Assembly (NCBI GenBank): GCA_049791675.1
Contig: JBARAD010000312.1
Coordinates: 1 to 64,000, forward strand
Source of the DNA: Chryseosolibacter sp049791675
GTDB lineage: Bacteria > Bacteroidota > Bacteroidia > Cytophagales > Cyclobacteriaceae
Length of the DNA stretch: 64,000 nt
Direction: 5' to 3'
This document shows positions 35,521 to 43,866 of the stretch, one piece after another (the first letter of the stretch is position 1; each line of letters begins with the position of its first letter). The notes beneath the pieces are model-generated. The model was given only the letters and a program-made list of their open reading frames with translations, had not been told where the DNA came from and did no database searches. A program made the position numbers and the translations under genes.

Positions 35521-36898
35521 CGATAGGCTGGAAGATTTCTTCCGCAAAGCTGCCGCCAGCGATGACGTAACTTTCAATGAAGAAGATTGGAAGAAGCTCG
35601 AGGCACGGCTCGACGCGGGCGAAGATGTCGTGGGCGCGCAAAAAACGCCGAACACAATCACAGCGACAGTTGTCACTGCCACGGTGTTGTTGTTCTCCGC
35701 CCTGGTATTGCTGAACATGCGCTACGAGGTCATTGACTTTTCGCCGACCACAACATCGGCACCGGCCCAGGTTGAAAAAACAGATGCAGCCTCGACCGGC
35801 CCAGCGGACACAAATAACGACCTCTCTTCTGATAGTAACGGAGGTAATCAAGAGAACAAGTCTCAATTGCAGCCTGTCCAGGCTGAAAGTGTTTCGCCAG
35901 GCAACGGGGTGGATGAAGTTCATTCACCGCAGGCCCAATCGAACAATGGTCAACTGGATGCGTCAGTGCGAGGCAACAATCGGGGTCAGCGTGATGCCGG
36001 GAATGTGATGCTGAGGGATAACGGGGAGAAAATCCTCTCAACCGCAGGGGCGCACACGGGTGATCATTTTGCGACATCAGGTTTGGACAGGAAGAAACTA
36101 TACGATCAATTGATATTACTAACACCTGCAATGGCAGAAAAGAATAAGCAGAAGGCCGACGTGCAGCTTCCTGGTGCGGAGGAAGTGGATACAGGAAAGG
36201 CGGAAACCACTGTCAAGGAGGAGCTTGCTTCTGAAATGAAACATGTGGCTACGCCGAGGTTGAGCCTTCTGCTTTCCTTCGCTCCTGATTTCAGCAGTAC
36301 ATCGAATCAATATTCCACACCGGGAAAAGCTTATGGGGCAATGATACATTATCATGTGATGAAGCGGTGGAGCCTGTCGGCAGGCGTGATCAAAAACAAC
36401 AAACGCTATACAGGCGACGGTGAAGACTATAAGCCTCCAACAGGATATTGGAAATATTACACCAATGGAGTGGTTCCTTATAGTATTGATGGGTCGTGTG
36501 ATATATTGGAATTCCCTGTGATGCTCCAATATACCATTGCCAGTAATGGAAAAAACAGATGGCTCGCAGGCGCGGGTGCCTCGAGTTACCTCATGCAAAG
36601 TGAGTCGTACCGATACAACTTTGAAGAACCTAACCCGGGTGCAAAGGAGGGATGGGATTCAAAACGCAGTTCACGATTTCTTTTTAATATGGTGAATTTC
36701 ACCATCGGATACGAACGTCAGCTTTTGCCTGGCCTGATGGCAGGCATTGAACCGTATGTCAAGATCCCTCTCGAAGAGATCGGATGGTCTAACGTGAAAC
36801 TGTTCAGCGCCGGCGCTTCCGTAACACTGCGGTACAAAATCCTCGGGAGAAGGAATATCTCCTTACCTGTCCGAAGTCGGGGTCCCGACAAGGAATAG
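35504..36898 (+). CDS. Dual membrane-spanning anti-sigma-like protein with C-terminal outer-membrane barrel
   Basis: The 464-residue protein has four parts. Residues 1-50 are a charged cytoplasmic head (RLEDFFRKAAASDDVTF, EEDWKKLEARLD). Residues 52-71 are one membrane helix (TITATVVTATVLLFSALVLL). Residues 80-250 are a Ser/Gln/Asn/Asp-rich linker. Residues 251-446 are barrel-like strands (PRLSLLLSFAP, LFNMVNFTIGYERQL, LFSAGASVTLRYKI). No N-terminal signal peptide is present. The layout matches dual membrane-spanning anti-sigma (Dma) factors described in Bacteroides. It overlaps the ECF sigma gene, so it should hold that sigma factor at the inner membrane and respond to the outer membrane. I prefer ATG 35504 to TTG 35492. 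Confidence 0.75.
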   Translation: MLEPDNDRLEDFFRKAAASDDVTFNEEDWKKLEARLDAGEDVVGAQKTPNTITATVVTATVLLFSALVLLNMRYEVIDFSPTTTSAPAQVEKTDAASTGPADTNNDLSSDSNGGNQENKSQLQPVQAESVSPGNGVDEVHSPQAQSNNGQLDASVRGNNRGQRDAGNVMLRDNGEKILSTAGAHTGDHFATSGLDRKKLYDQLILLTPAMAEKNKQKADVQLPGAEEVDTGKAETTVKEELASEMKHVATPRLSLLLSFAPDFSSTSNQYSTPGKAYGAMIHYHVMKRWSLSAGVIKNNKRYTGDGEDYKPPTGYWKYYTNGVVPYSIDGSCDILEFPVMLQYTIASNGKNRWLAGAGASSYLMQSESYRYNFEEPNPGAKEGWDSKRSSRFLFNMVNFTIGYERQLLPGLMAGIEPYVKIPLEEIGWSNVKLFSAGASVTLRYKILGRRNISLPVRSRGPDKE

Positions 36899-36983
36899 CA
36901 CGCGATTTCCTGTAAAACACCATAAAGAAACTGAGCGCATCAGTTCATGGAACCCTTTTGCTAAAACTAAAAAACCTACAATC

Positions 36984-38537
36984 ATGAAAATCTTCCTCCG
37001 AAAGCTATTGATGGCGAGCTTGATCCTTTCAGCGCTCATGTATTTCCCTGGCTGTGACAATGACGATGATCCGGAACCACAACTTACGGGCGACAGTAAG
37101 ACGTTCGACCTTTTTTCCGTTTCGAATCCTGCCATCAGCGGCACCGTGACCTTCGCTGAGCGCGATGATGATAAGATACTGATTACGCTTGATCTGAGCG
37201 GAACACAGGCCGGCAACACGCATCCCGCGCACATCCATGCTAACGCAGCGGCTGAGGGTGGAGGCATTGTCCTTGATCTCACCTCGGTTGATGGGGCTAC
37301 GGGCAAAAGTGAAACAGTGGTGAACGCGTTGAATGATGGCACAGCCCTCAGCTATGAAGATCTCCTGGCGTTCGATGGATATGTAAATGTTCATATGAGT
37401 TCTTCGGATCTGGGGACGCTCGTGGCCCAGGGAGATATTGGTGAAAATGAACTGACGGGAGACAGCGAGCAATATACGTTGAATGCTGTCTCAGATCCTG
37501 CGATCAGCGGGACGGCGACGTTCTCAAAACGCGTAAACGGACAGACCCTGGTCTCGGTTGACCTGACGGGCACTCCCGCAGGGGATTACGCTTCACACAT
37601 ACACGCAAACTCCGCTGCCGAAACCGGTGGGATCACCATTGACCTGAGTAACGTAGACGGCACTACCGGTAGGGCAAGGACAAACGTCACGCAACGCAAC
37701 GACGGAACAGCCATTACCTACGAAGAACTTCTTCAATACAACGGTTATCTGAATGTACATTCTGGCGCGAGCCTCCTTGCGCAAGGTGATATCGGGGGGA
37801 ACGAACTTACCGGCGATACAAAGGTGTATCAAATGTCACCGGTGGCACTCCCTTCCGTGACCGGAACCACTACTTTCTCCAAAAGAAAGAATGGAAATAC
37901 GCTGGTGACGGTGGCACTGCAGAATACTGAGACGGGCGCAAGTTACCCGTCACACATCCATGCAAATACTGTGGCAGAAGGGGGAGGGATCGTCATCAAC
38001 TTGAATAATGTGGATGGAACAACAGGACTTGCAAAAAGCAATGTCAAACAAATGAACGACGGTACGCCGATGACCTATGACCAGCTACTCGAATTCAACG
38101 GGTATCTAAACGTTCATGGAGCAGGATCTTTTATTGCCCAGGCCGATATTGGTCAGAATGGGCTTACAGGTGACAAGAAGGAGTATGTCCTCAACGAATT
38201 ATCCGCATCGGGTGTCAGCGGAACTGCCACTTTTGAAAAGCGCAGCAATGGAAAAACACAGATTACCCTTAGCCTGACTGGTACCGTGGATGGCGGTGAT
38301 CACCCTGCTCACATTCACGCGAATAACGCTGCTACAGGCGGAGGCATTGTCCTGGACCTTAAAAATGTCAATGGGGCCACAGGAAAAAGCGTCACGAGCG
38401 CAAATGCCTTGAAGGATGGGACTGCCATTACGTATGATGAGTTGATCAATTACAACGGACATATAAATGTTCATCTCAGCCCGGCGAATCTGGCTACCCG
38501 CATTGCCCAGGGCAATATAGGATCGAATGCACCGTAA
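36984..38537 (+). CDS. Lipoprotein with four CHRD domains
   Basis: The 517-residue protein starts with a lipoprotein signal (LILSALMYFPGC, Cys 24) followed by acidic residues. Four CHRD-type repeats lie at about residues 34-154, 157-271, 275-391 and 394-517. Each begins LTGDxxxY/F and carries a conserved HPAHIHAN-type histidine pair and a GYxNVH segment. CHRD domains are named after chordin; in bacteria their role is not well known, and the histidines hint at metal binding. It opens a set of five genes on the same strand, about 85 bp after the anti-sigma-like gene. Confidence 0.88.
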   Translation: MKIFLRKLLMASLILSALMYFPGCDNDDDPEPQLTGDSKTFDLFSVSNPAISGTVTFAERDDDKILITLDLSGTQAGNTHPAHIHANAAAEGGGIVLDLTSVDGATGKSETVVNALNDGTALSYEDLLAFDGYVNVHMSSSDLGTLVAQGDIGENELTGDSEQYTLNAVSDPAISGTATFSKRVNGQTLVSVDLTGTPAGDYASHIHANSAAETGGITIDLSNVDGTTGRARTNVTQRNDGTAITYEELLQYNGYLNVHSGASLLAQGDIGGNELTGDTKVYQMSPVALPSVTGTTTFSKRKNGNTLVTVALQNTETGASYPSHIHANTVAEGGGIVINLNNVDGTTGLAKSNVKQMNDGTPMTYDQLLEFNGYLNVHGAGSFIAQADIGQNGLTGDKKEYVLNELSASGVSGTATFEKRSNGKTQITLSLTGTVDGGDHPAHIHANNAATGGGIVLDLKNVNGATGKSVTSANALKDGTAITYDELINYNGHINVHLSPANLATRIAQGNIGSNAP

Positions 38538-38548
38538 GTTTTCAACAT

Positions 38549-38577
38549 AATACCGCGGGGACGTTTCCTGCGGTATT
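38549..38577 (+). terminator. 12-13-bp hairpin after the CHRD gene
   Basis: Arms ATACCGCGGGGA (38550-38561) and TTTCCTGCGGTAT, pairing through 38576 with two G-U pairs and a CGT loop, are extended by one A-T pair. A short T tract (TATTTT) follows. It lies between the CHRD gene and the next gene on the same strand and could be a partial terminator or an mRNA-stabilising end that sets different expression of the two sides. Confidence 0.6.
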
Positions 38578-38591
38578 TTAAAATTGTTTTT

Positions 38592-39380
38592 ATGATGAAA
38601 AGATGGATTGGAATCGTGATGGTAATGCATGCAATTACCTGGCAAGGATGTGAATCTGAAGAGGCACCTGAGCCGGTGGATTGCAGTGCGAATCCCGTGG
38701 CGCTTGAATTGGTTTCGGTGACAGATGCAGTCTGCGGAGCCGCGGATGGATCTGTCGAAGTTGCAGCATCGGGTGGGTCAGGGAATTATCGATACAGCAT
38801 CGGCGACAATGCGCCAGGGTCGAGTGCCGTCTTTGAAGGTCTGGGTGCGGGCGTATACGAAATTTCGGCACTGGATGATAATGACTGCGAGACTAAACTC
38901 GAAGCAACTGTGAAAAATGGGGTTGGTATGAATATTACCTTTGAAGCTACCACTTCCGGGTGCAAGACGTCCAACGGAACGCTTACTGTAAGTGCCTTTG
39001 ATGGCACCGGGCCTTACCAGTTCAAGCTGGGCTCAGGAAGTTTCTCAACGACTAATACTTTTGCCGGGTTGCCGGCAGGTGACCACGACCTGGTAGTGAC
39101 CGATGCCACCGGCTGTGAAGTAAATCAACGTGTGACCGTAGCCTCCGGGGTGAGCTACTCAGCTACGGTTGCAGGTATTATACAGACTAAATGCGCTGTC
39201 AGTGGATGTCATGCGGGCACCCAATCTCCTGACTTCCGGGTATTCAAGAACATTCATGATAACGCTGCTCAGATAAAAACCTTGACGGGCAACGGAACCA
39301 TGCCGCAGAACGGATCGCTGACACGGGAGCAAATCGACTTCATTGCATGCTGGGTCGATGACGGCGCCCTGAATAATTAA
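38592..39380 (+). CDS. Lipoprotein with SprB-like repeats and a c-type haem site
   Basis: The 262-residue protein has a lipoprotein signal (ITWQGC, Cys 20). Residues 35-185 hold two SprB-like repeats (VCGAADGSVEVAASGGSGNYRYSI and TSNGTLTVSAFDGTGPYQFKL, each followed by GLxAGxxxxxxxD). The C-terminal region has TKCAVSGCHAG at about residue 200, a CX4CH haem-attachment motif, followed by NGTMPQNG with a likely axial Met. Such proteins sit in the outer membrane or periplasm and move electrons. Joining adhesin-type repeats to a haem domain is unusual. It is second in the five-gene set. Confidence 0.78.
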   Translation: MMKRWIGIVMVMHAITWQGCESEEAPEPVDCSANPVALELVSVTDAVCGAADGSVEVAASGGSGNYRYSIGDNAPGSSAVFEGLGAGVYEISALDDNDCETKLEATVKNGVGMNITFEATTSGCKTSNGTLTVSAFDGTGPYQFKLGSGSFSTTNTFAGLPAGDHDLVVTDATGCEVNQRVTVASGVSYSATVAGIIQTKCAVSGCHAGTQSPDFRVFKNIHDNAAQIKTLTGNGTMPQNGSLTREQIDFIACWVDDGALNN

Positions 39381-39393
39381 TCCGCATAATAGC

Positions 39394-39819
39394 ATGAAAC
39401 GGAAAGTCATTCTCTATCTCGTCTTGCTGGTGGCCGCCATCTCTGTTGTTTACGCTGCATGGATGTACTTTAAACCCCATGCTTCGGTCAGAAACAAAGA
39501 GGCTGCCTACAAATTATCAGCAAAACAGCTTGCAGATGCTTTTTCCAGCAATGAAGAGACGGCGAACGTCCTCTATACAGGAAAGGTGCTTGAGGTCGAG
39601 GGTTATTTACAGGAAATAATATTCCATGACAGCAGCGTTGTGCTGATGTTGGGAGATGTTTCCCAAATGAATGGCGTCAGTTGCTATCTGCAGGGCAACC
39701 GTAAAGATGACGTTCAATTTTTACGGGCCGGAAACCAGGTTACTATAAAAGGGATCTGCAGTGGTTTCTTGCTCGACGTAGTGGTCGAGAAGTGTATTTT
39801 ACTGGAAAAGGAAAAATGA
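39394..39819 (+). CDS. OB-fold (tRNA_anti-like) envelope protein
   Basis: The 141-residue protein has one N-terminal membrane helix or uncleaved signal (VILYLVLLVAAISVVYAAWMYF) and then an OB-fold domain: LADAFSSNEETANVLYTGKVLEVEGYLQEI and NQVTIKGICSGFLLDVVVEKCILL. This fits the tRNA_anti-like family (PF12869), which despite its name is found in many envelope proteins. The function is unknown. It starts 13 bp after the haem lipoprotein gene and 31 bp before the YceI gene, so it is almost surely in the same operon. Confidence 0.78.
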   Translation: MKRKVILYLVLLVAAISVVYAAWMYFKPHASVRNKEAAYKLSAKQLADAFSSNEETANVLYTGKVLEVEGYLQEIIFHDSSVVLMLGDVSQMNGVSCYLQGNRKDDVQFLRAGNQVTIKGICSGFLLDVVVEKCILLEKEK

Positions 39820-39850
39820 AAGAGCGTGTCCACTTAAAAAGCGTCCAAAC

Positions 39851-40402
39851 ATGAAAATGTTTCTGGTATCAATGTTAATCATAGGTTTCCATAGTGTCTG
39901 TGCCCAGACAAAATACATTGACCGGCATGGACACGCCTCTTTCTTTTCATCCGCTCCCATGGAAGACATCAGGGCTGAAAATGACCAGGCGGTCAGTATC
40001 ATTGATCCCCAAACAGGGGAGATTGTTGCTTCCATGCTCATGCGGTCATTCAATTTCAGAAAAGCGCTCATGGAAGAACACTTCAATGAAAATTATGTTG
40101 AATCCGATCAATACCCGAAAGCGACTTTTAAAGGAATGATCGTCAATATTGCGGAGGTCGATTTTACAAAGGAAGGAAACTATAGCCTGGATATCACGGG
40201 AGAAATCACCCTTCATGGAGTAACGCAGCCTCTTAGCCTGAAGGCCGACGCAGTGGTTCGCGGAGGAACCATTCAGGCCAAAGCGATCTTTCCATTGACA
40301 GTAAAAGATTTTAAGATCGAGGTGCCGCGACTGGTCATCAATAATATTGCTGAGGTCGTCGAGGTGGCCATCTCTTTCAATTATCAACCCATGAATCCCT
40401 AA
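39851..40402 (+). CDS. YceI family protein
   Basis: The 183-residue protein has a signal peptide (MFLVSMLIIGFHSVCAQ) and a YceI lipocalin-like barrel: SMLMRSFNFRKALMEEHFNENYVESDQYPKATFKG, then LDITGEITLHGVTQPLSLKADAVV. YceI proteins are periplasmic and bind isoprenoid quinones or similar lipids in the solved cases. This makes a role in electron transfer or envelope stress plausible beside a haem lipoprotein. Its last base is shared with the start codon of the next gene (TAATG). Confidence 0.9.
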   Translation: MKMFLVSMLIIGFHSVCAQTKYIDRHGHASFFSSAPMEDIRAENDQAVSIIDPQTGEIVASMLMRSFNFRKALMEEHFNENYVESDQYPKATFKGMIVNIAEVDFTKEGNYSLDITGEITLHGVTQPLSLKADAVVRGGTIQAKAIFPLTVKDFKIEVPRLVINNIAEVVEVAISFNYQPMNP

Positions 40403-41292
40403 TGTACTACATGATGAAATTCTTTTTAACAGGTATTTTCATATCGGTGATATCCTGTATCGGTGTTCGGGCGCAGGACGATCTGATGGAACTAATTGAT
40501 AAAGAAAACGCTCCGGTAAGCGTTTTTACTGAACAGACTTTTAAAGGGACGAGACTGATCAACGGGCATTCTATTGAAACCCGGAAAAAAGGTGTGCTCG
40601 ACGTCATCATCAGTCACAGATTCGGACGATTGAACAGCGGAGCATATGAACTTTTTGGGTTGGACGAATCAAATGTCAGGCTTGGTGTTGACTATGGCAT
40701 CTCTGACAGGCTGAATGCGGGTGTGGGCAGAAATTCCTTTGAAAAAACTTTTGACGGATTCTTGAAATACAAATTTCTGCGGCAGCAGAACAGCAATGGA
40801 CGTAATGTCCCTATTTCCGTTGCCGGCTTTTCCAGTATCGCAGTCAAAACCTTGAGGTCAACTGTTCCCGGAGAGGAGCCTACCTTCAACTCCCGGCTGT
40901 CATATACCTACCAGGCAATCTTCGCAAGGAAGTTCACATCATCTTTTTCGTTTCAGCTCGTCCCTACCTTTGTTCACCGCAATGAGGTGCTCGAAAGCGC
41001 GGATGAGAACAGTGTTTATGCCTTCGGCGCCGGAGGTCGCATCAAATTGACGAAACGCCTTTCATTCAATGCCGAATATTATTACCAGCTCAACAGAGAT
41101 AATGAAGCATTCCCAAATTCAATTGCTGTCGGCTTTGATATTGAAACCGGCGGTCATGTCTTTCAATTGCATTTCACAAATTCAAGGAGCATGATTGAAA
41201 AGGGGTTCATTACCGAGACCGCAGGCGATTTTTTCGATGGAGACATCCACTTCGGGTTTAATATTTCCAGGACATTTCAGTTGGTTGAGTAG
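40402..41292 (+). CDS. DUF5777 family beta-barrel protein
   Basis: The 296-residue product has a signal peptide (FFLTGIFISVISCIGVRAQ) and a strand-rich body. Segments VLDVIISHRFGRLNSGAYELFGLDESNVRLGVDYGI and GGHVFQLHFTNSRSMIEKGFI match DUF5777 proteins, which are predicted outer-membrane barrels. It overlaps the yceI stop codon by one base, so translation is coupled. Function is unknown; the same neighbours (YceI and a cytochrome-like lipoprotein) suggest a joint envelope role. About 220 bp without a gene follow. Confidence 0.85.
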   Translation: MYYMMKFFLTGIFISVISCIGVRAQDDLMELIDKENAPVSVFTEQTFKGTRLINGHSIETRKKGVLDVIISHRFGRLNSGAYELFGLDESNVRLGVDYGISDRLNAGVGRNSFEKTFDGFLKYKFLRQQNSNGRNVPISVAGFSSIAVKTLRSTVPGEEPTFNSRLSYTYQAIFARKFTSSFSFQLVPTFVHRNEVLESADENSVYAFGAGGRIKLTKRLSFNAEYYYQLNRDNEAFPNSIAVGFDIETGGHVFQLHFTNSRSMIEKGFITETAGDFFDGDIHFGFNISRTFQLVE

Positions 41293-41511
41293 CCAAGAAG
41301 ACACGCAGTTGCAGACTTTATGCTTCGCCTTAGGTTCGGCGGAAATCGGGCGATCCCCCGGCCTCCACGCGTTTAAGGCTTGATAATTTTCAGGATCATG
41401 TTGTTTTTCATATGCCGGAAGAAAGTGCGCTGCGGGCATGACTCCAGCAGTTCATGATGTTGGAATGTCAGCGACAAAACTATATTTTAGTGAAGCGTAC
41501 TTTTCACGCCT

Positions 41512-41519
41512 TAGTTTTG
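41512..41519 (+). promoter_or_regulatory. TAnnTTTG element that fixes the beta-helix gene start
   Basis: TAGTTTTG fits the Bacteroidota -7 consensus. Transcription would begin near 41526, after the first in-frame ATG at 41521 but before the ATG at 41548, which gives a proper signal peptide. Confidence 0.5.
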
Positions 41520-41547
41520 CATGCCACGTATCCGCAAACAACCGCTA

Positions 41548-43461
41548 ATGAAATTTCTATTCTCGGCCTTCACCATCATGATGTGCGGCATCCTTGCGGC
41601 GCAGCAACAGCCTCCGGTATCTGGGGTAAAAAACCAAACGAAAACAAACGACTTCATTGTTGAACCACCTACCCTTCTGTGTGCGGGCTTTCAATGGACG
41701 ATATCAGGAGATGAAAACAGGAACGCCCGTGTAAACGTACAATTCCGGAAAAAAGGAACGGATGATTGGGTGGGGGGACATCCGCTTTTGAGGGTCGGCG
41801 GTGAAAAGGTATATGGCCATGAACAACGGTGGGTATATACTACGGAACATATGTTTGCCGGCAGCATTTTCAACCTGGAGTCCGGAACGGTGTACGAATG
41901 CAGTTTTCAGCTTTCGGATCCCGATGGTATTGATGGAGTCGATCACCACACGGTCTTCATTCAGACGAAATCAGAACCGAAACCTTACGGATACGGCCAG
42001 ATATACCACGTGTATCCTCCGGGTTATGACGGCCCGAAAGAGACACCTGCGTTCACGGGCCTGAACGAAGCCTATTATGGTGGCGGTAATACCGGTGACT
42101 GGTGGAATGTTCCCGAACCCCGTGTGCAGCCCGGCGACGTGATCCTCGTGCATGCAGGCCTTTATAAGGGCGATCGGCTGAAATATGCTGATGTGCTCGC
42201 ACTCGATTTCCACGGCGCCTATGTCTTCACGCAGAAAGGAACACCGGAGAAGCCGATCGCCATCAAGGCTGCCGGCGACGGCGAAGTGATCTTCGACGGC
42301 GATGGCGCTTACCGCCTCTTTGACGTCATGGCTGCAGACTATCATTATTTTGAAGGGCTCACAATCCGGAATACCGATGTTGCATTTTACGCGGGATTGA
42401 AACGTGTGATGGGAAGCAAGGGCTTAACAGTAAAAAACTGCAGGATGGAAGACATCGGCATCGCAGTCATGACGTACAGCGCAGACTCAAAAGACTTCTA
42501 TATCGCCGACAACGTAATGATCGGTCGCCACGACCCGGATACGCTGGTTGGCTGGTACGGATTGGAGAAACCTTCACCCCTGACTTCTTACTACGCGATC
42601 AAAGTGTACGGCCAAAGTCACGTTGTATGTCACAACTACATCGCTTATTTCCACGATGGCATTTGCATTGATACGCACGGACTCCCTGAAACGGGAAAGA
42701 AGACCGTGTCGGTGGATTTTTACCGGAACGACATCTTCAACATGGCCGATGATTTCATCGAAGCCGACGGTGGCTCCCACAACATCAGGATATTTGAGAA
42801 CAGGGGATTTAACGCGTACCACGCGGCACTCAGCGCCCAGCCCGCCTTCGGGGGCCCGGTGTATTTTATCCGCAATATCTGTTACAACGTGCCGGGTACT
42901 GCCCTGAAGTATACGATCCGGCCGGCGGGAATCCTTACTTATAACAACACTTTCATCGCCGAGGCTGCCATTAATAACTTTTCGAACGGGCATTTCAGAA
43001 ACAACCTTTTTATCGGCCCCTACGATAACCGCCCGTCCCTGAGCGCGACAACGTTCACGAACTATTCGTCTTTCGACTACAATGGATACCGGAAAAAGGA
43101 TTCAAGTGTCAATTACCGGATCCGCTATCCGCAAACCGATTCACTGAACCATGCTGACGAGCGCGAACTTGCTTTCGCGGATTTTTCTTCGCTGAAGGAA
43201 TTCTCGAAAGCAACAGGATTTGAATTGCACGGGGTGGAGATAAAAGACAAGATCTTTGAACAGGTGCCGCTGCCGGATCCGGAGAAACGCGGACATATTT
43301 ATCCCGTTAAGGATTATGACTTCAGATTGAGGGCGTCGAGCCAGGCCGTTGATTCAGGTGTTGCTCTGCCCAACATTACAGATGGATTTAGTGGTAAGGC
43401 GCCCGACCTTGGCGCCCTTGAACGTGGAAAAGAACCACCGATTTACGGTCCTAGGAAGTAG
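41548..43461 (+). CDS. Secreted right-handed parallel beta-helix protein
   Basis: The product is about 637 residues. The signal peptide is MKFLFSAFTIMMCGILAAQ. A beta-sandwich-like region (about residues 35-140) is followed by a long parallel beta-helix with repeated short strands (YFEGLTIRNTDVAFYAGL, GLTVKNCRMEDIGIAVM, SHNIRIFENRGFNAYHAAL). This is the pectate-lyase-like fold of polysaccharide lyases, epimerases and glycoside hydrolases. I see no diagnostic catalytic set, so a carbohydrate-active role is inferred from the fold. An upstream ATG (41521) is less likely, because the promoter element places the transcript start after it. Confidence 0.82.
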   Translation: MKFLFSAFTIMMCGILAAQQQPPVSGVKNQTKTNDFIVEPPTLLCAGFQWTISGDENRNARVNVQFRKKGTDDWVGGHPLLRVGGEKVYGHEQRWVYTTEHMFAGSIFNLESGTVYECSFQLSDPDGIDGVDHHTVFIQTKSEPKPYGYGQIYHVYPPGYDGPKETPAFTGLNEAYYGGGNTGDWWNVPEPRVQPGDVILVHAGLYKGDRLKYADVLALDFHGAYVFTQKGTPEKPIAIKAAGDGEVIFDGDGAYRLFDVMAADYHYFEGLTIRNTDVAFYAGLKRVMGSKGLTVKNCRMEDIGIAVMTYSADSKDFYIADNVMIGRHDPDTLVGWYGLEKPSPLTSYYAIKVYGQSHVVCHNYIAYFHDGICIDTHGLPETGKKTVSVDFYRNDIFNMADDFIEADGGSHNIRIFENRGFNAYHAALSAQPAFGGPVYFIRNICYNVPGTALKYTIRPAGILTYNNTFIAEAAINNFSNGHFRNNLFIGPYDNRPSLSATTFTNYSSFDYNGYRKKDSSVNYRIRYPQTDSLNHADERELAFADFSSLKEFSKATGFELHGVEIKDKIFEQVPLPDPEKRGHIYPVKDYDFRLRASSQAVDSGVALPNITDGFSGKAPDLGALERGKEPPIYGPRK

Positions 43462-43473
43462 GTTCAGCGAGGG

Positions 43474-43773
43474 TTAACCTAACCAAAGCGGTTTGATGTA
43501 TCTTATCTTGTCAATGGCAAAGGGAACAAAGAATCTCCATGCGTCTTTCTCTTCAATTACGCCGAGGCTCAGGAGTCTTCGGATATCAAGCAACGGTCGG
43601 TACGTGAATGTGTAAAAGAGTAAAAACATGAAGAAGAAGAAAGAATCCAGGATCTTAAGGGATGACAGCATCACAATCGCGAGCAATGGAATCGTTGCCA
43701 GCGTCCAGTAGAGAAAGCGGTTTTTCCATTTGTTATTCATAATGAGGGCGTCAGGATGGCTGAATTTAAACAT
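43474..43773 (-). CDS. Small membrane protein, unknown function
   Basis: The 99-residue protein has two hydrophobic segments (FLYWTLATIPLLAIVMLSSL and FFFFMFLLFYTFTY) with basic flanks, so it is probably an inner-membrane protein. I recognise no family. It is convergent with the beta-helix gene (12 bp apart) and divergent from the next small gene. Confidence 0.6.
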   Translation of the reverse strand: MFKFSHPDALIMNNKWKNRFLYWTLATIPLLAIVMLSSLKILDSFFFFMFLLFYTFTYRPLLDIRRLLSLGVIEEKDAWRFFVPFAIDKIRYIKPLWLG

Positions 43774-43819
43774 TACCTGGGATTGAGTTCCAGTTTTTTT
43801 CTGAAAAGATTAGATTCTA

Positions 43820-43850
43820 TTTGAACTGATTCTAAATAGCGCTAGTTTTG
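43820..43850 (+). promoter_or_regulatory. Consensus Bacteroidota promoter
   Basis: TTTG (43820-43823), 19 bases, then TAGTTTTG (43843-43850) matches the phylum's sigma-A promoter TTTG / TAnnTTTG at standard spacing. It lies 16 bp before the start codon at 43867. Confidence 0.65.
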
Positions 43851-43866
43851 TAGCTGTCGTCCATCG

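Noticed and set aside
43777..43800. Hairpin CTGGGA-TTGAG-TTCCAG followed by seven T on the + strand
   Set aside because: It has terminator form, but a + strand transcript would first have to pass antisense through the whole small membrane protein gene, so a role is doubtful.
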